Shown piece after piece: positions 8,569 through 19,754 of a DNA stretch of 64,000 nt. The notes under the pieces were generated by a model that was not told the DNA's origin, searched no databases, and saw only the letters and a list, made by a program, of their open reading frames with translations. Position 1 is the stretch's first letter; each line of letters opens with the position of its first letter. Made by a program: the position numbers and the translations under genes. The stretch is taken from the NCBI GenBank assembly GCA_963931925.1, contig OZ007579.1, positions 38,361,566 to 38,425,565 on the forward strand, read 5' to 3'. Source of the DNA: Onchidella celtica. Its lineage: Eukaryota > Mollusca > Gastropoda > Systellommatophora > Onchidiidae.

Positions 8569-11373
8569 CATTATCTACCGCCTCTTCCTCATCCTCCTCA
8601 TCTTTATCCTTTTCCTCCTCATCTTTATCCCCTTCCTCATCTTTATCCTCCTCCTCATCTTTATCCTCCTGCTCATCTTTATCCTCCTGCTCATCTTTAT
8701 CCTCCTGCTCATCTTTATCCCCTTCCTCATCTTTATCCCCCTGCTCATCTTTATCCTCCTGCTCATCTTTATCCTCCTGCTCATCTTTATCCTCCTGCTC
8801 ATCTTTATCCCCTTCCTCATCTTTATCCTCCTGCTCATCTTTATCCTCCTGCTCATCTTTATCCTCCTGCTCATCTTTATCCTCCTGCTCATCTTTATCC
8901 TCCTGCTCATCTTTATCCTCCTGCTCATCTTTATCCTCCTGCTCATCTTTATCCTCCTGCTCATCTTTATCCTCCTCCTCATCTTTATCCTCCTGCTCAT
9001 CTTTATCCTCCTGCTCATCTTTATCCTCCTCCTCATCTTTATCCTCCTGCTCATCTTTATCCCCTTCCTCATCTTTATCCCCTTCCTCATCTTTATCCTC
9101 CTCCTCATCTTTATCCCCTTCCTCATCTTTATCCCCTTCCTCATCTTTATCCTTTTTCCCCTCATCTTTATCCCCTTCCTCATCTTTATCCCCTTCCTCA
9201 TCTTTATCCCCTTCCTCATCTTTATCCCTTCCTCATCTTTATCCTCCTCCTCATCTTTATCCCCTTCCTCATCTTTATCCCCTTCCTCATCTTTATCCTT
9301 TTCCTCCTCATCTTTATCCTCTTCCTCATCTTTATCCTCCTGCTCATCTTTATCCTCCTGCTCATCTTTATCCTCCTGCTCATCTTTATCCTCCTGCTCA
9401 TCTTTATCCTCCTGCTCATCTTTATCCTCCTGCTCATCTTTATCCTCCTGCTCATCTTTATCCTCCTGCTCATCTTTATCCTCCTGCTCATCTTTATCCT
9501 CCTGCTCATCTTTATCCTCCTCCTCATCTTTATCCTCCTGCTCATCTTTATCCCCTTCCTCATCTTTATCCCCTTCCTCATCTTTATCCTCCTCCTCATC
9601 TTTATCCCCTTCCTCATCTTTATCCCCTTCCTCATCTTTATCCCTTCCTCATCTTTATCCTCCTCCTCATCTTTATCCCCTTCCTCATCTTTATCCCCTT
9701 CCTCATCTTTATCCTTTTCCTCCTCATCTTTATCCTCTTCCTCATCTTTATCCTCTTCCTCATCTTTATCCCCTTCCTCATCTTTATCCCCTTCCTCATC
9801 TTTATCCCCTTCCTCATCTTTATCCCCTTCCTCATCTTTATCCCCTTCCTCATCTTTATCCCCTTCCTCATCTTTATCCTCTTCCTCATCTTTATCCCCT
9901 TCCTCATCTTTATCCTCCTCCTCATCTTTATCCTCTTCCTCATCTTTATCCTCTTCCTCATCTTTATCCTCTTCCTCATCTTTATCCCCTTCCTCATCTT
10001 TATCCTTTTCCTCATCTTTATCCCCTTCCTCATCTTTATCCTCCTGCTCATCTTTATCCTCCTCCTCATCTTTATCCTCTTCCTCATCTTTATCCTCCTC
10101 CTCATCTTTATCCTCTTCCTCATCTTTATCCTCTTCCTCATCTTTATCCCCTTCCTCATCTTTATCCTCTTCCTCATCTTTATCCCCTTCCTCATCTTTA
10201 TCCTCCTGCTCATCTTTATCCTCTTCCTCATCTTTATCCTCCTCCTCATCTTTATCCTCCTGCTCATCTTTATCCCCTTCTTCATCTTTATCCCCTTCCT
10301 CATCTTTATCCCCTTCCTCATCTTTATCCTCCTGCTCATCTTTATCCTCCTCCTCATCTTTATCCTCCTGCTCATCTTTATCCCCTTCTTCATCTTTATC
10401 CCCTTCCTCATCTTTATCCTCTTCCTCATCTTTATCCCCTTCCTCATCTTTATCCTCTTCCTCATCTTTATCCTCTTCCTCATCTTTATCCTCTTCCTCA
10501 TCTTTATCCCCTTCCTCATCTTTATCCTCTTCCTCATCTTTATCCCCTTCCTCATCTTTATCCTCCTGCTCATCTTTATCCTCCTCCTCATCTTTATCCT
10601 CTTCCTCATCTTTATCCTCCTCCTCATCTTTATCCTCCTCCTCATCTTTATCCTCTTCCTCATCTTTATCCTCTTCCTCATCTTTATCCCCTTCCTCATC
10701 TTTATCCTCTTCCTCATCTTTATCCCCTTCCTCATCTTTATCCTCCTGCTCACCTTTATCCTCTTCCTCATCTTTATCCTCCTCCTCATCTTTATCCTCC
10801 TGCTCATCTTTATCCCCTTCTTCATCTTTATCCCCTTCCTCATCTTTATCCCCTTCCTCATCTTTATCCTCCTGCTCATCTTTATCCTCCTCCTCATCTT
10901 TATCCTCCTGCTCATCTTTATCCCCTTCTTCATCTTTATCCCCTTCTTCATCTTTATCCCCTTCCTCATCTTTATCCCCTTCCTCATCTTTATCCTCCTC
11001 CTCATCTTTATCCTCCTGCTCATCTTTATCCCCTTCCTCATCTTTATCCCCTTCCTCATCTTTATCCTCCTGCTCATCTTTATCCTCCTGCTCATCTTTA
11101 TCCCCTTCTTCATCTTTATCCCCTTCCTCATCTTTATCCCCTTCTTCATCTTTATCCCCTTCCTCATCTTTATCCCCTTCTTCATCTTTATCCCCTTCCT
11201 CATCTTTATCCTCCTGCTCATCTTTATCCCCTTCTTCATCTTTATCCCCTTCCTCATCTTTATCCCCTTCTTCATCTTTATCCCCTTCCTCATCTTTATC
11301 CCCTTCTTCATCTTTATCCCCTTCCTCATCTTTATCCTCCTCCTTATCTTTATCCTCCTCCTTATCTTTATAC
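8569..11373. repeat. 2.8-kb 18-bp minisatellite in intron 1
   Basis: About 155 units of 18 bp: CTCATCTTTATC followed by a variable hexamer (CTCCTG, CCCTTC, CTCTTC, CTCCTC). Some units have 17 or 21 bp. A higher-order repeat of exactly 540 bp is visible: 10201-10440 repeats at 10741-10980 with one seen change (CATC to CACC near 10752). On the minus strand it stays open as (MRKGIK/MSRRIK)n for up to 563 codons, which is expected from an 18-bp unit without stops and is not a gene. In the sense pre-mRNA it is a continuous polypyrimidine tract rich in UCUUU. Confidence 0.97.
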
Positions 11374-11529
11374 TACTTACCTAGTTACACAACCGCCACC
11401 AACCGTTTATCAGTACTACCGGTAAAGACAGAAGCAAGTTGCAAACTTAGCCCACAATTCCGAGATGATCACACAAAACTTGCAAGCACGTGATTTTCAC
11501 TTTGATTCCTTAACAAAACTGTAGTTTCT
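11374..11529. other. no feature seen
   Basis: Short non-repetitive intron sequence between the minisatellite and the next dispersed repeat. Confidence 0.4.
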
Positions 11530-11625
11530 TGCTAAAACCAAAGATACTGGATACAGCTAGCGCGTTTAGCGTGCACAGATTTCGCATTCATCGCCACCTA
11601 GCGGCGAATGGGCGGAAGTCTTGAA
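11530..11625 (+). repeat. dispersed repeat, family R3 copy
   Basis: Holds CGCCACCTAGCGGCGAATG preceded by AAACCAAAGATACTGGATAC. The reverse complement of both blocks occurs at 40720-40825 in the same gene. The core is partly palindromic. Confidence 0.6.
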
Positions 11626-11796
11626 CAATACCGCATTTTACGAAGCCAGTATAGTAATTATGGGGAAAATACTGAATTTTGATCACTGTTCAGCTATCCC
11701 TGCAGGCCTTGGTTGAAATCACTTATTTTGTAATTATAACTTCAATCACTGTAGGAAAACTCTGGCTAATTTTTATTTATTTATTTTTTATCTACT

Positions 11797-11841
11797 AGAT
11801 GAAGTTCCCGGCATTATCCGGGATAAACCTGTGAACCCACT
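11797..11841 (-). mobile_element. Helitron-like 3' end
   Basis: On the minus strand the segment reads a short CCGG-type hairpin (CCCGGATAATGCCGGG region) followed by AACTTCATCTAGT. That is the layout of a Helitron terminus: hairpin, then CTAG-type end. A very similar end lies at 16932-16976 (-). The body is not recognised and probably truncated, since a SINE begins at 11882. Confidence 0.5.
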
Positions 11842-11881
11842 GTTCTATCTGGTGCGAGAAGTTATGTAGGGACACAGTGCT

Positions 11882-12272
11882 TAGGTCTTTATTTTAATAG
11901 ATTCGCTGCCCTTGGCATTTACAAGTCACTTTTTTTGTGTTTCTGTGTGTTTTTGTGGTAGGGATTAGTGGTTTTTTTTGTTTTTTGTAAAGAATTTTGT
12001 CAGGGCAGCGGCCTTGATAGGCCGACTTTCCTCGTCGTTCAGCTGCCAAGGTGCGTTTAATGCGTGCAACGTGCACACGGGCCATCCGAGTTTTTCGTCC
12101 TTATCCCAGAAGGCTATGTGCTAGATCTTACCTACCATAGGATCAGGGACAGGATTTTTTTTCCCCATGAAAAATTCCAACATGCCTGCACCGACCGGGG
12201 CATCGAACCTGGTACCCTCGGCATGACAGCCTAGAGGCGAGCACCTTGCCTCTAAACCAGCAGTTCCTAACG
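11882..12272 (-). mobile_element. SINE copy 4
   Basis: Minus-strand copy with tail (TAGGTCTTTATTTTAATAGA ... TTGGCATTTACAAGTCAC), central block and tRNA-like head (GACCGGGGCATCGAACCTGG). One body region is rearranged: GGCCTTGATAGGCCGACTTTCC instead of the usual AGAGCAGGC segment. Confidence 0.88.
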
Positions 12273-12360
12273 TGGGCTATATCGCCCCCTGGGTTGGTGG
12301 GGGTGGGTGGGGGGATTTGATTTTCAGTGGGGGTGGGGTGGAGGGCGAAGACACATGAAA
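12273..12360 (+). mobile_element. possible hAT-type terminal fragment
   Basis: CAGCAGTTCCTAACGTGGGC resembles the CAGNGGTTCTCAACNTNNG ends of hAT-type elements. Related ends are at 20155-20180 (-), 30615-30640 (-) and 61590-61615 (-). A G-rich run follows. No transposase is seen. Confidence 0.35.
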
Positions 12361-13541
12361 CATAAATGGTGGACGATCTGAGGGTGAATTCAAGAAAACC
12401 TTAAATTAAAATCCAAAACAGGAGAATTTTAAGGAAAAACAAAAAAAAATTTAGGCTAAACAATTACGGGTGTATTAAAGTGACCCTTAGCTAATAAAGA
12501 AAAAATGTTTTAAATTCTAGAGATTTGCAATAAAACTTTGGAGTCAAATTACTGTAAAATCCACCAATTGCTGGCCGCTCATGACAACTAAACAATGACA
12601 GAGTTTAACAAATATACCAACAAATACCAATAAATATGATAACAAACACATACGGTAACTATGAAGAAATTAGAATGTAAAGAATATGATAAAATAATAA
12701 TTTTAATAATAAAAATGATAATATAATAATAATGTTTTATAAAGCACATAATTATAAACATAAGAAAATAAAAGTATGAAAATTCAACAATAAAGTTTAA
12801 AAAAAAAAGATAAAATAATTTAAAATAAATAGAAATATCAAATGAGCAAAACCAACTTATGATCTAGTCGAAAAAGACGATACTTAAGCAGAAAGAATAT
12901 TATTAATTTTGTGAATCTGTCTAACCCCAGCAACAACAAGAAAAAAATGTTTAAAAATACTAATAATAATTACATTATAAAAATCTCTTACACTACCAAC
13001 TCTTTCGTTGGCAAAATAAACAAAACAAAAACAGAACTAGTTTAAATAAAAAGATCAACAAAAATTTAGTGTGCATGTCCACAAATTTGAGTGTTGATTG
13101 CAGTGGAAAGGAGAATAAATAATGTTAAAATAATTGCGTTTTTTTTTGTGTTTTTTTTTCTGCCCAAAATTTTGGCACTTTGATTTTCACACTGTCCTAG
13201 TTTAGATTTAGTATCGCTCATTTGATGAAGTGGAGGGCTAATTTTAACCCTTGAATCTAATAACCTGGCCAGGTGCATGCACACGTACATACAATTACCT
13301 GTGACGTCAGATCTTACAAGGGCCATTTTCATTAATTAAATTTATTTGTGTTATCAGACATAAGCCGTGAATTCTGCTTAACCCTATAGCGCCCAATTCC
13401 AATGCCTGGCAAATGGGAGCCATAGCCAGAACATGCGTACAATTGTAAGGGCTGGGGTTCAGGGATTTGCTTCAGGGTATGTAAGGGGACATGAGGAAAT
13501 TAAAGATGTGGAAATGAAATATAATGTCAAGCGTGGTTTTT
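12361..13541. other. no gene seen; very AT-rich intron DNA
   Basis: Roughly 12400-13060 is extremely AT-rich with short ATAATA-type runs. 13450-13541 is the first part of a repeat unit that continues after the SINE at 13953. Confidence 0.5.
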
Positions 13542-13952
13542 CACTCAGACTAGAGAGGGGACACGGTGGTCGAGAGGCAAGGTGCTGGCCTCTCTCGCCG
13601 AACGTAACGGGGTTCAAATCCCGGTCGGTGTGCAGGCATGTTGGAATTTTGGGATTTTTCTCCTATTTTCCTGTCCCTGATCCTACGGTAGGTGGGATCG
13701 AGCGCCTAGTCTTCTCGGATAAGGATGAAAAATTCGAAGGGCCCGTGTGCACGTTGCGCACGTTAAAGATCCCTTGACAGTTGGAAATCGCGAAGAGCAG
13801 GCCGTACAAGGCCGCTTCCCCGGGCAAACTTCTGAAAAAGAAAACAACGAATCTCTACCACAACGAGAAAAATGAAAAAGAAGAAAAGTGAGATGTAAAT
13901 GCCAAGGGCAGTGAACCTCCTAAAATGAAGAGCTAAACACACTCAGACTAGA
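13542..13952 (+). mobile_element. full-length SINE (copy 5, reference copy) with 13-bp target-site duplication
   Basis: Element 13555-13939 (385 bp), flanked by identical CACTCAGACTAGA at 13542-13554 and 13940-13952. The head is tRNA-like: A-box-type TGGTCGAGAGG at 13567-13577 and B-box-type GGTTCAAATCC at 13611-13621, so it probably carries an internal RNA polymerase III promoter. Then comes the conserved body (TCTTCTCGGATAAGG, GTGCACGTTGCGCACGTTAA, CAGTTGG..AGAGCAGGCC), an A-rich linker and the tail GTGAGATGTAAATGCC..CTAAACACAC. This is the best copy for a family consensus. Confidence 0.95.
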
Positions 13953-14285
13953 ATGGGTTAACAAGACAGAATTGTTTCAATCCCACATGTGAGTGATGGG
14001 GCCCCGTTTAAATTAACGCAGTAGTTCACATCTCACTCTAAGATCCGAGGCAAAAACAGACTTGATCGAGTAATTTGCTTCAGCATAATATGAAAAGGTG
14101 ACTTGAGGAAAGATGGGGCAATGGAAGAGAGAACCAAGCTTGTCTTCATTCAGACTAGAACTTCCGTCGAATCAAGCAGCGAGACAGCGATGTTTCAGTC
14201 CCACTAGTGCGGGAGGTCACGAATAACTTAATAGCCCACATCTCACTTTAAAATGGAGGAAAAAAACAGAATTGATCCACCGCGC
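13953..14285 (+). repeat. ~190-bp tandem duplication interrupted by SINE copy 5
   Basis: Two diverged units (about 13958-14150 and 14152-14285). Both contain GACTAGAA, a TTTCA(A/G)TCCCAC block, and CACATCTCACT(C/T)TAA followed by AAAACAGA(C/A)TTGATC. A third partial unit lies left of the SINE (13450-13541, with TTTGCTTCAG and GACATGAGGAAA). Confidence 0.6.
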
Positions 14286-14299
14286 TAGGGGCCTTAGGC

Positions 14300-15570
14300 C
14301 TAAATTGCACTGATCGTTCATAATCCTCTAGAGGTCACGCCAAACGCAGTCATGTAAATAAACAAATTAAAAAAAAAAAAAAGGCCCCAATCCATCCCTA
14401 CAACAATAGACACTTTCAGATAAATGTTTTATCTTGATAATACAGCTTTTATGTCCTTTCATCAAAACGATGAAAAACGAGATAGGCCCTTATGTTAGTG
14501 CTGGGTTTGAGTTTGAGTTTGAGTTTGTTAATTCCTCTACAAGATAAGGCCATAATTATTGTGCTAGGAGGAATCCAAACGACAGACAGAATAATTTATG
14601 ATAGAGGAATGATAGGACAGAAGGGAGACGAAAATTTCTTTGATGTCTCAAAATGGCGCCACTGTCACGGCGTCTACAGGTCGGTGCAGCCCTTGATGTA
14701 GACTTGGGGCGAAGGGAATCTGTCGAGACTTCCCAGAGAGGTGTAACGTACACAAGACAAATGTTAAGAGAAAAATAGATTGTGTAACAGCTAAATTTTG
14801 CAAGAATGCCGCCGAGTTGACTGTCAAACCCGTGCAGGGGTGGGAGTTGGCACTTGGTGGGGGTGGGGATGAGGGCTTCAGTCTTCAGCCTTCAAGAACT
14901 TTACAAATTTGCCCTTAATATTTATTTTCATGATAATAATATTTTGAATAAATAAATAAGGAAATAAATATAATTATAAATAAATAAATGTAAATATGAC
15001 AAGGGTGGAATGTTATGCAAAGAACTAACTTTCCGAAACAAATAAATTATCCCTTGTAATGACACTAACATTTCAAGGACTGTCGCAGTGCAGCCCGGGG
15101 ATCGGCACATTGTGGCCCGAGGGTCCAGCCCGTAAAGGAATTTTGACTAGCCCGAGAGCAAAAATTAGATACTACGCTTATCTCCGCCCGTGAACGATTC
15201 TTCTCTGTTTTGAGTGTTCTACGCGATCACATTGCTGCATCGGTTGCAGAGAAAGAGGCCGAGCAGAAAAAAAAAATCAAATTATGTTGGGCACAATGAT
15301 TTTCAGATAGAATCCAATCGTTATTCACTGATTTCAGTCTGAGTTTGGGTTTTACTTTGGGTTATACTTCGCGTGGCCACGGCACAAGTCATTTTGCGTC
15401 TTTTATTGTCTTTCTTATATGTTTGCTATTCAGAGCTTCAACAGTTTTGAGTTTCATAGTAGAAGTCAATAGTTCCTTTACAAGATTATTACATTGGTCA
15501 AATTCTCAAAAATTCTTTTGTAAACATTTGAAAATGTCATTGTAAATGAGTATAAAAGTGTTTAAATCAA
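14300..15570. other. no gene seen; short repeat fragments
   Basis: Contains (GAGTTT)n at 14505-14530 and AT-rich DNA. At 15080-15140 there is a hAT-like terminal fragment (GATCGGCACATTGTGGCCCG, AGGGTCCAGCCCG). No coding gene is supported. Confidence 0.4.
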
Positions 15571-15640
15571 TTTGTAGATCTTAGCCTCTATCAGAAAGGA
15601 CAGGATGCGCTGCGGGTCCACGTCAGAAAAAAACCCAACA
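15570..15640 (-). repeat. dispersed repeat, family R2 copy
   Basis: Reverse complement of the blocks at 5985-6062 and 54838-54905 (GTAGATCTTAGCCTCTATCAG, GGGTCCACGTCAGAAA). Confidence 0.5.
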
Positions 15641-16931
15641 AAAAACCCTCGTCCTTAAAAAAAAATGAACCCAAAAATGAAAAACGAAACGAAATTAATT
15701 TTTGCGATAAAGACTTTTGACAGAAGTCAGTGAATAAGAAAATTTATAAAAATAAGAACTGAGATGTAAATGTATTGTCCAACATTACAACTGGTTCAGC
15801 CATTGGCCGGGTCGCCATCGCCCTTGTCGTCAAATTTCTCTCTGTCTTCCATTTCATTTTTATTTTTATTTCTAGTAGTTGATGTTACTATTGATGTTGT
15901 TTGTTGATTCTGCTGGTTTTGAACACAAAATCGCAACCATCTGGTCCAGTATCAGCCCTTCACGGCTCTCTGAAATCACTGTCTAGCGCTTTAGCAACTT
16001 ACTGTTCATTCATCCTGATTCCTTGAAAAGAAAATCGCCAAATTTGAAATGATCATATCAAAACAGAGAAACAATAATGATTGGAGAAGAAAACACCAGT
16101 GACTTCCTCCTTATTTCAGCCAATCAGGGTGAAATGACAACAAAAGTATTGTAGAGCTGCAGAAACATTGTCCATAAATCAAAATGTTTGGAAATACTGC
16201 GAGCGGCAACTTGCTTTGATATGCCTTTGAAGTCCCGCCGGCCGCCTTGTGGTGTTGTTATTGTATAATAATTTCCATGAGTCCTGCGTCGTTTGTTAGA
16301 TACCTGGGAAGTAAGTCTTTGTCCTGCAACTCATCATCTTACTATAATGAAGCTACAAGGGGAAAATGTAAGCACCTAAAATTTCGTGACTACACGATCA
16401 AAAAGGATGAAACAGTGTACTGCTTCAATTTCTGATGACAAGTTACGTGGACAGCCCCGTTGTGGACAAACTTCAGGCTCTATTATTATTCATTCACCAT
16501 TTTTTGAACCGCAAAATAAGAGACGCATTTTTGTCGAGTAGAATTGAAAAGTGTGACCGGAAATTGTGCTCTAAGCGACTCTTTACAGTTTACACATTGC
16601 TGGCCGAAAGTCAAACGTTATCACATCTGTGAATTCTGCAAGGAACTATTTTGTAACTAAAAGATCTATTTGTCTTTAGGCTTTGCATCGAAGCCAAATG
16701 TCGCTATTAATAGGACCTAGATCTAGCTGGGCGCGATGCAAAGAAACTAATGCAAGATTTATCTTGCCTGCAAAGGCTAGTTTACATCAGCTCCAAATCA
16801 TCTCAGTGCTTTAATTAACCATCTCCAGGTTTGAGGTCTTTGTTTCGGGATCTGCAACTGGATTAAAAAATATTCATACAAAACGTGATAAATTAATTTC
16901 ACAGATCCACACAAAATAATTTTTGAGTACT
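15641..16931. other. no gene seen; intron 1 DNA
   Basis: 16680-16790 contains CCTAGATCTAGCTGGGC and GCAAGATTTATCTTGCC. Similar segments lie at 63430-63500 and in part at 50150-50180, indicating another dispersed repeat. The rest is unassigned. Confidence 0.4.
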
Positions 16932-16976
16932 AGATGAAGTTCCGGGCATTAGCCGGGATAGACCTGTAAACCCATC
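16932..16976 (-). mobile_element. Helitron-like 3' end
   Basis: Minus strand: CCCGGCTAATGCCCGG hairpin, then AACTTCATCTAGTACTC. About 40 bp aligns closely with 11797-11841. The element body would lie to the right and is not recognised. Confidence 0.5.
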
Positions 16977-17184
16977 TCTCTCTCTCTCTCTATGTTTTGG
17001 TTTAGAAAGCTTCCCATATTGTACAGACTTACTGCAGATTTCATGCGCACCAGAGTGCACTCATTTCTAGTAAGGAATTGCCCCCACCGAACAGAACGCG
17101 TATTAATACATCGTTGCCGGTGTGGTGGGCTTCCTACAGGGAGCCAAAACAAAGATCATTGTATTTTATGTTTACAACTGTTTA

Positions 17185-17545
17185 TTTAAAAGTACCTGAA
17201 ACTTGAATCAACACAATCGGTCGATATAAAAGCGATTGGACTGGATTAGTTGACACTTCAGAAAATTAATTTTATAATTTTTGAAACTGTCGTTCAGGCT
17301 GTAGCGTCGAGCAAAAGAAGGGCCAAAATTACACCACAATGAATTACTCCCTCCACTATTTTTTTGTTATAATAAGATTTTACAAATGCCATAAATTTTA
17401 AACGGAACTAAATAATTCTATAATTTGTGAAATTTGCATTGGTGAAGCTCCAAATACTGAACATAAATAAAATACTCCAAAAAGACCGCGAAAGGTGCAA
17501 AATGGCCGCCATCGTCCCGACGCGTCTGTAAAACCCAAACTCTAA
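17185..17545 (+). repeat. dispersed repeat, direct copy of 18885-19060
   Basis: The two segments share GACTGGATTAGTTGACAC / CTTAGATTAGCTGACAC, a TTTTTGAAAC(T/A) block and a GCTGTAG block. The end, AAAATGGCCGCCATCGTCCC, recalls 14650-14690 and 55105-55150. Function unknown. Confidence 0.45.
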
Positions 17546-17552
17546 CTCAAAT

Positions 17553-17888
17553 GTTAGGAGAATCTTTCACTGCCCTGAGCATTTACATCTCCCTTGCTTC
17601 TCTTCTTGTTGTTTGATTCTACTTTTGTTTCGTTTCTTGCCTTTCCTCTATGATGTCTTCTTCTTCTTCTTCTTCTCAGCAGTCAAAAACGGTTGGATAT
17701 CCCTACCACCCCCTTCCCAAAAAAAAAAAAAAAACGTCGGCGGAGAGAGGTGGGGGGGGGGGGGGGAGGAAGAGAGGGATACAGAGAGAGAGAGAGAGAG
17801 GCGGGGGCACAGGTGTATTCTAGACCATGTCGGCGACACTGGCGACGACGTGTCTGCTCCAGTTGTAACTGGGCTGCAATGACACTAA
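17553..17888 (+). mobile_element. composite SINE fragments with the alternative tail (tail B)
   Basis: 17553-17640 is a degenerate minus-strand SINE tail (CACTGCCCTGAGCATTTACA). 17700-17730 is a CCACCCCC..poly(A) join. 17795-17840 carries the adaptor-like block, and 17840-17888 carries tail B (CTGCTCCAGTTGTAACTGGG). The same tail B lies in minus orientation next to SINE bodies at 23069-23120 and 61690-61745. Confidence 0.5.
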
Positions 17889-18078
17889 AGCGGTGTTTTC
17901 ATGTGTGCCGAAACTGAAACGGCAACGGAAACATCAATACTGCATCAAATAGTCATAAAGAAAGAATGCGTCCATGTGTACGGAAAAAGCCGTTGCTGTA
18001 CACTTGATTATTTATGTATTTCTCAACTGAAGGGTTTATCACGTTTGCCGTTTCCGTACACATGAAAACACAGCTTAA
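17885..18078. mobile_element. foldback MITE (single copy)
   Basis: Ends are inverted copies of each other: TAAAGCGGTGTTTTCATGTG at the left and CATGAAAACACAGCTTA at the right, with GGAAACGG-type motifs inside. Same family as the three joined copies at 42774-43340. Confidence 0.8.
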
Positions 18079-18289
18079 GGCAAATTTCCCAAATAGGATT
18101 AAAGAAGTAGACAAAATATAAAAATACAAAAAAAATAAATAATCATCCCCTTTATAAAATACACATATTTATTTGGGAGTGACAAATCTGGCCAGGTGCA
18201 ACCACCCATCAAGTATGAGCACTCGAGTTTGGCACTTTTTTTAAACCCCTCCCCCTCCCCTCTCCTGGTCTCCGCTTTTCGTCCGGTTG

Positions 18290-18500
18290 AAATCTTTTAT
18301 TCTTCGATTTTTTTTCTTCTTTTCACTTGAAAAAGGGAGCCGAAAATTTTGTGTATTTTCCGTTCACTAGTGTATATCTATGGTATTTTCTGTCTTCTCT
18401 TTAGTTTACGATGTATCGTTTGGGTTTTATTTCCCACGCAGGGTTTCACTACATACAACTTTTTTCTTTTTGCCTAATTTTGACATCGCTTTTCATAGGC
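18290..18500 (-). repeat. dispersed repeat, family R1 copy
   Basis: Reverse complement of 5735-5900, including CACTTGAAAAAGGGAGCCGA, CTTTTTGCCTAATTTTGAC and TGGGTTTTATTTCCCACGC. Confidence 0.65.
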
Positions 18501-18527
18501 TTGACTTCAAGCTTAGCAGATTTGGTA

Positions 18528-18712
18528 CCCGACATTGTCTGAGATACATTGCCTTGTGCTCCCGCCTATCTTACCCTCCCTCCTATCCGCTATCGCCCTC
18601 TCTGTATCTCTCACTTCCTCCCTCCCCCCTCTCCCCCCTCTCCCCTCCGTGTATCTCTCTCTTCCACCCCCCTCTCATTCTCTGTCCCCCTTTCAATCTC
18701 TCTCATGTCACT
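18528..18712 (+). repeat. adaptor-like block plus CT-rich tract
   Basis: GGTACCCGACATTGTCTGAG and TGTGCTCCCGCCTATC precede a CT-rich tract. The same order is seen at 21128-21260 (+) and, inverted with GA tracts, at 17795-17840 and 858-893. Confidence 0.6.
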
Positions 18713-18884
18713 GTTGGGAATGCCAACTGAACAAGTGTCTAAATTTGAAACAATCCTCAAGATAATTATTTTCGCTTATTGTTAGTAATTTTTTGCTCGT
18801 CTCACAACCTCCCCCCCCCCTCCCCCCTCCCCAGTCATTTTACCATCATAATAACATTTTTGAGAGATTGCCTGAAACCCAAGT

Positions 18885-19060
18885 AAAGACATCAGGTCGA
18901 CACAAAGAACACTGGCTTAGATTAGCTGACACATTAAGAAAGTTCATTTTTTAATTTTTGAAACAATCATCAAAGCTGTAGTGGAGCAATAAAAAAAAAT
19001 GTGGGGGGGGGGGGGGGAGGGGGTTGCTCTGCAGCAGAGAAATACTCCTAACAAATGGTT
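18885..19060 (+). repeat. dispersed repeat, direct copy of 17185-17360
   Basis: See 17185-17545. A G-rich run (19000-19025) interrupts it. Confidence 0.45.
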
Positions 19061-19204
19061 TGAATGGTAAGATTTTAGTTTATAGTGATTGTTTTCAATG
19101 TAAATATGTCTGTACCACATGTTTGTTGTTTTATTTATTTATCTTTTAAAACAAATAAAGTTATCTTTGCCACTGCGTGAAAATTTAAATTGGGTGGAAC
19201 AAAA

Positions 19205-19392
19205 TTATGTTAAATCTGAATGAAAGAATGAACCAATGAACCACCAACGAATAAACAAAAAAACCAACCAACAAACAATGATGAATGAATGAATGAATGA
19301 ACAAACAAACAAACAAGCGAATGAATGAATAAATGAATGAATGAATGAATGAATGAATGTAATAAAGGAACGAACCAATGAATTCATCAACA
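19205..19392 (+). repeat. (AATG)n tetranucleotide repeat
   Basis: Imperfect GAATGAATGAAT/AACAAACAAACA run. The open frame on the opposite strand is compositional. Confidence 0.9.
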
Positions 19393-19754
19393 TTTTTTTC
19401 CTTTTAATCCAATCCAGTAGCTACCTTTTTCCCTGTGCCAGTAAATTATTACCCATTGTAATTATCTTATAGAGGATAAAAATGTCAGTAACAAACAGGT
19501 AAAGTCAATCCCCCCTCCCCCCCACAGAGAACTAAACTGAAGGACTCATCGACATTGTATGACCAAATCTGAGGGCGGGGCTACAGTCATGCGCCCGCCC
19601 ACCCTAGTTCGGGCAGTGATAGCGCGCGGTAGCCCGAGTTTGCAACACTGCCCCCCCCCCTCCCCGGGGATCTCTCCCTATCCCTTCCCATCTGTCCACC
19701 CACACACTGTATCTCTCCCTGATACAATATTATTTTAGCCTAAGCGCACATCAG

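Noticed and set aside
8575-11329. Open frames on the minus strand encoding up to 563 residues of (MRKGIK/MSRRIK)n
   Set aside because: They come from an 18-bp stop-free minisatellite in a T-box intron. No splice, promoter or family support.
13567-13640. Functional tRNA gene suggested by A- and B-box sequences
   Set aside because: The tRNA-like segment is the head of a SINE with a 13-bp target duplication and no recognisable full cloverleaf.
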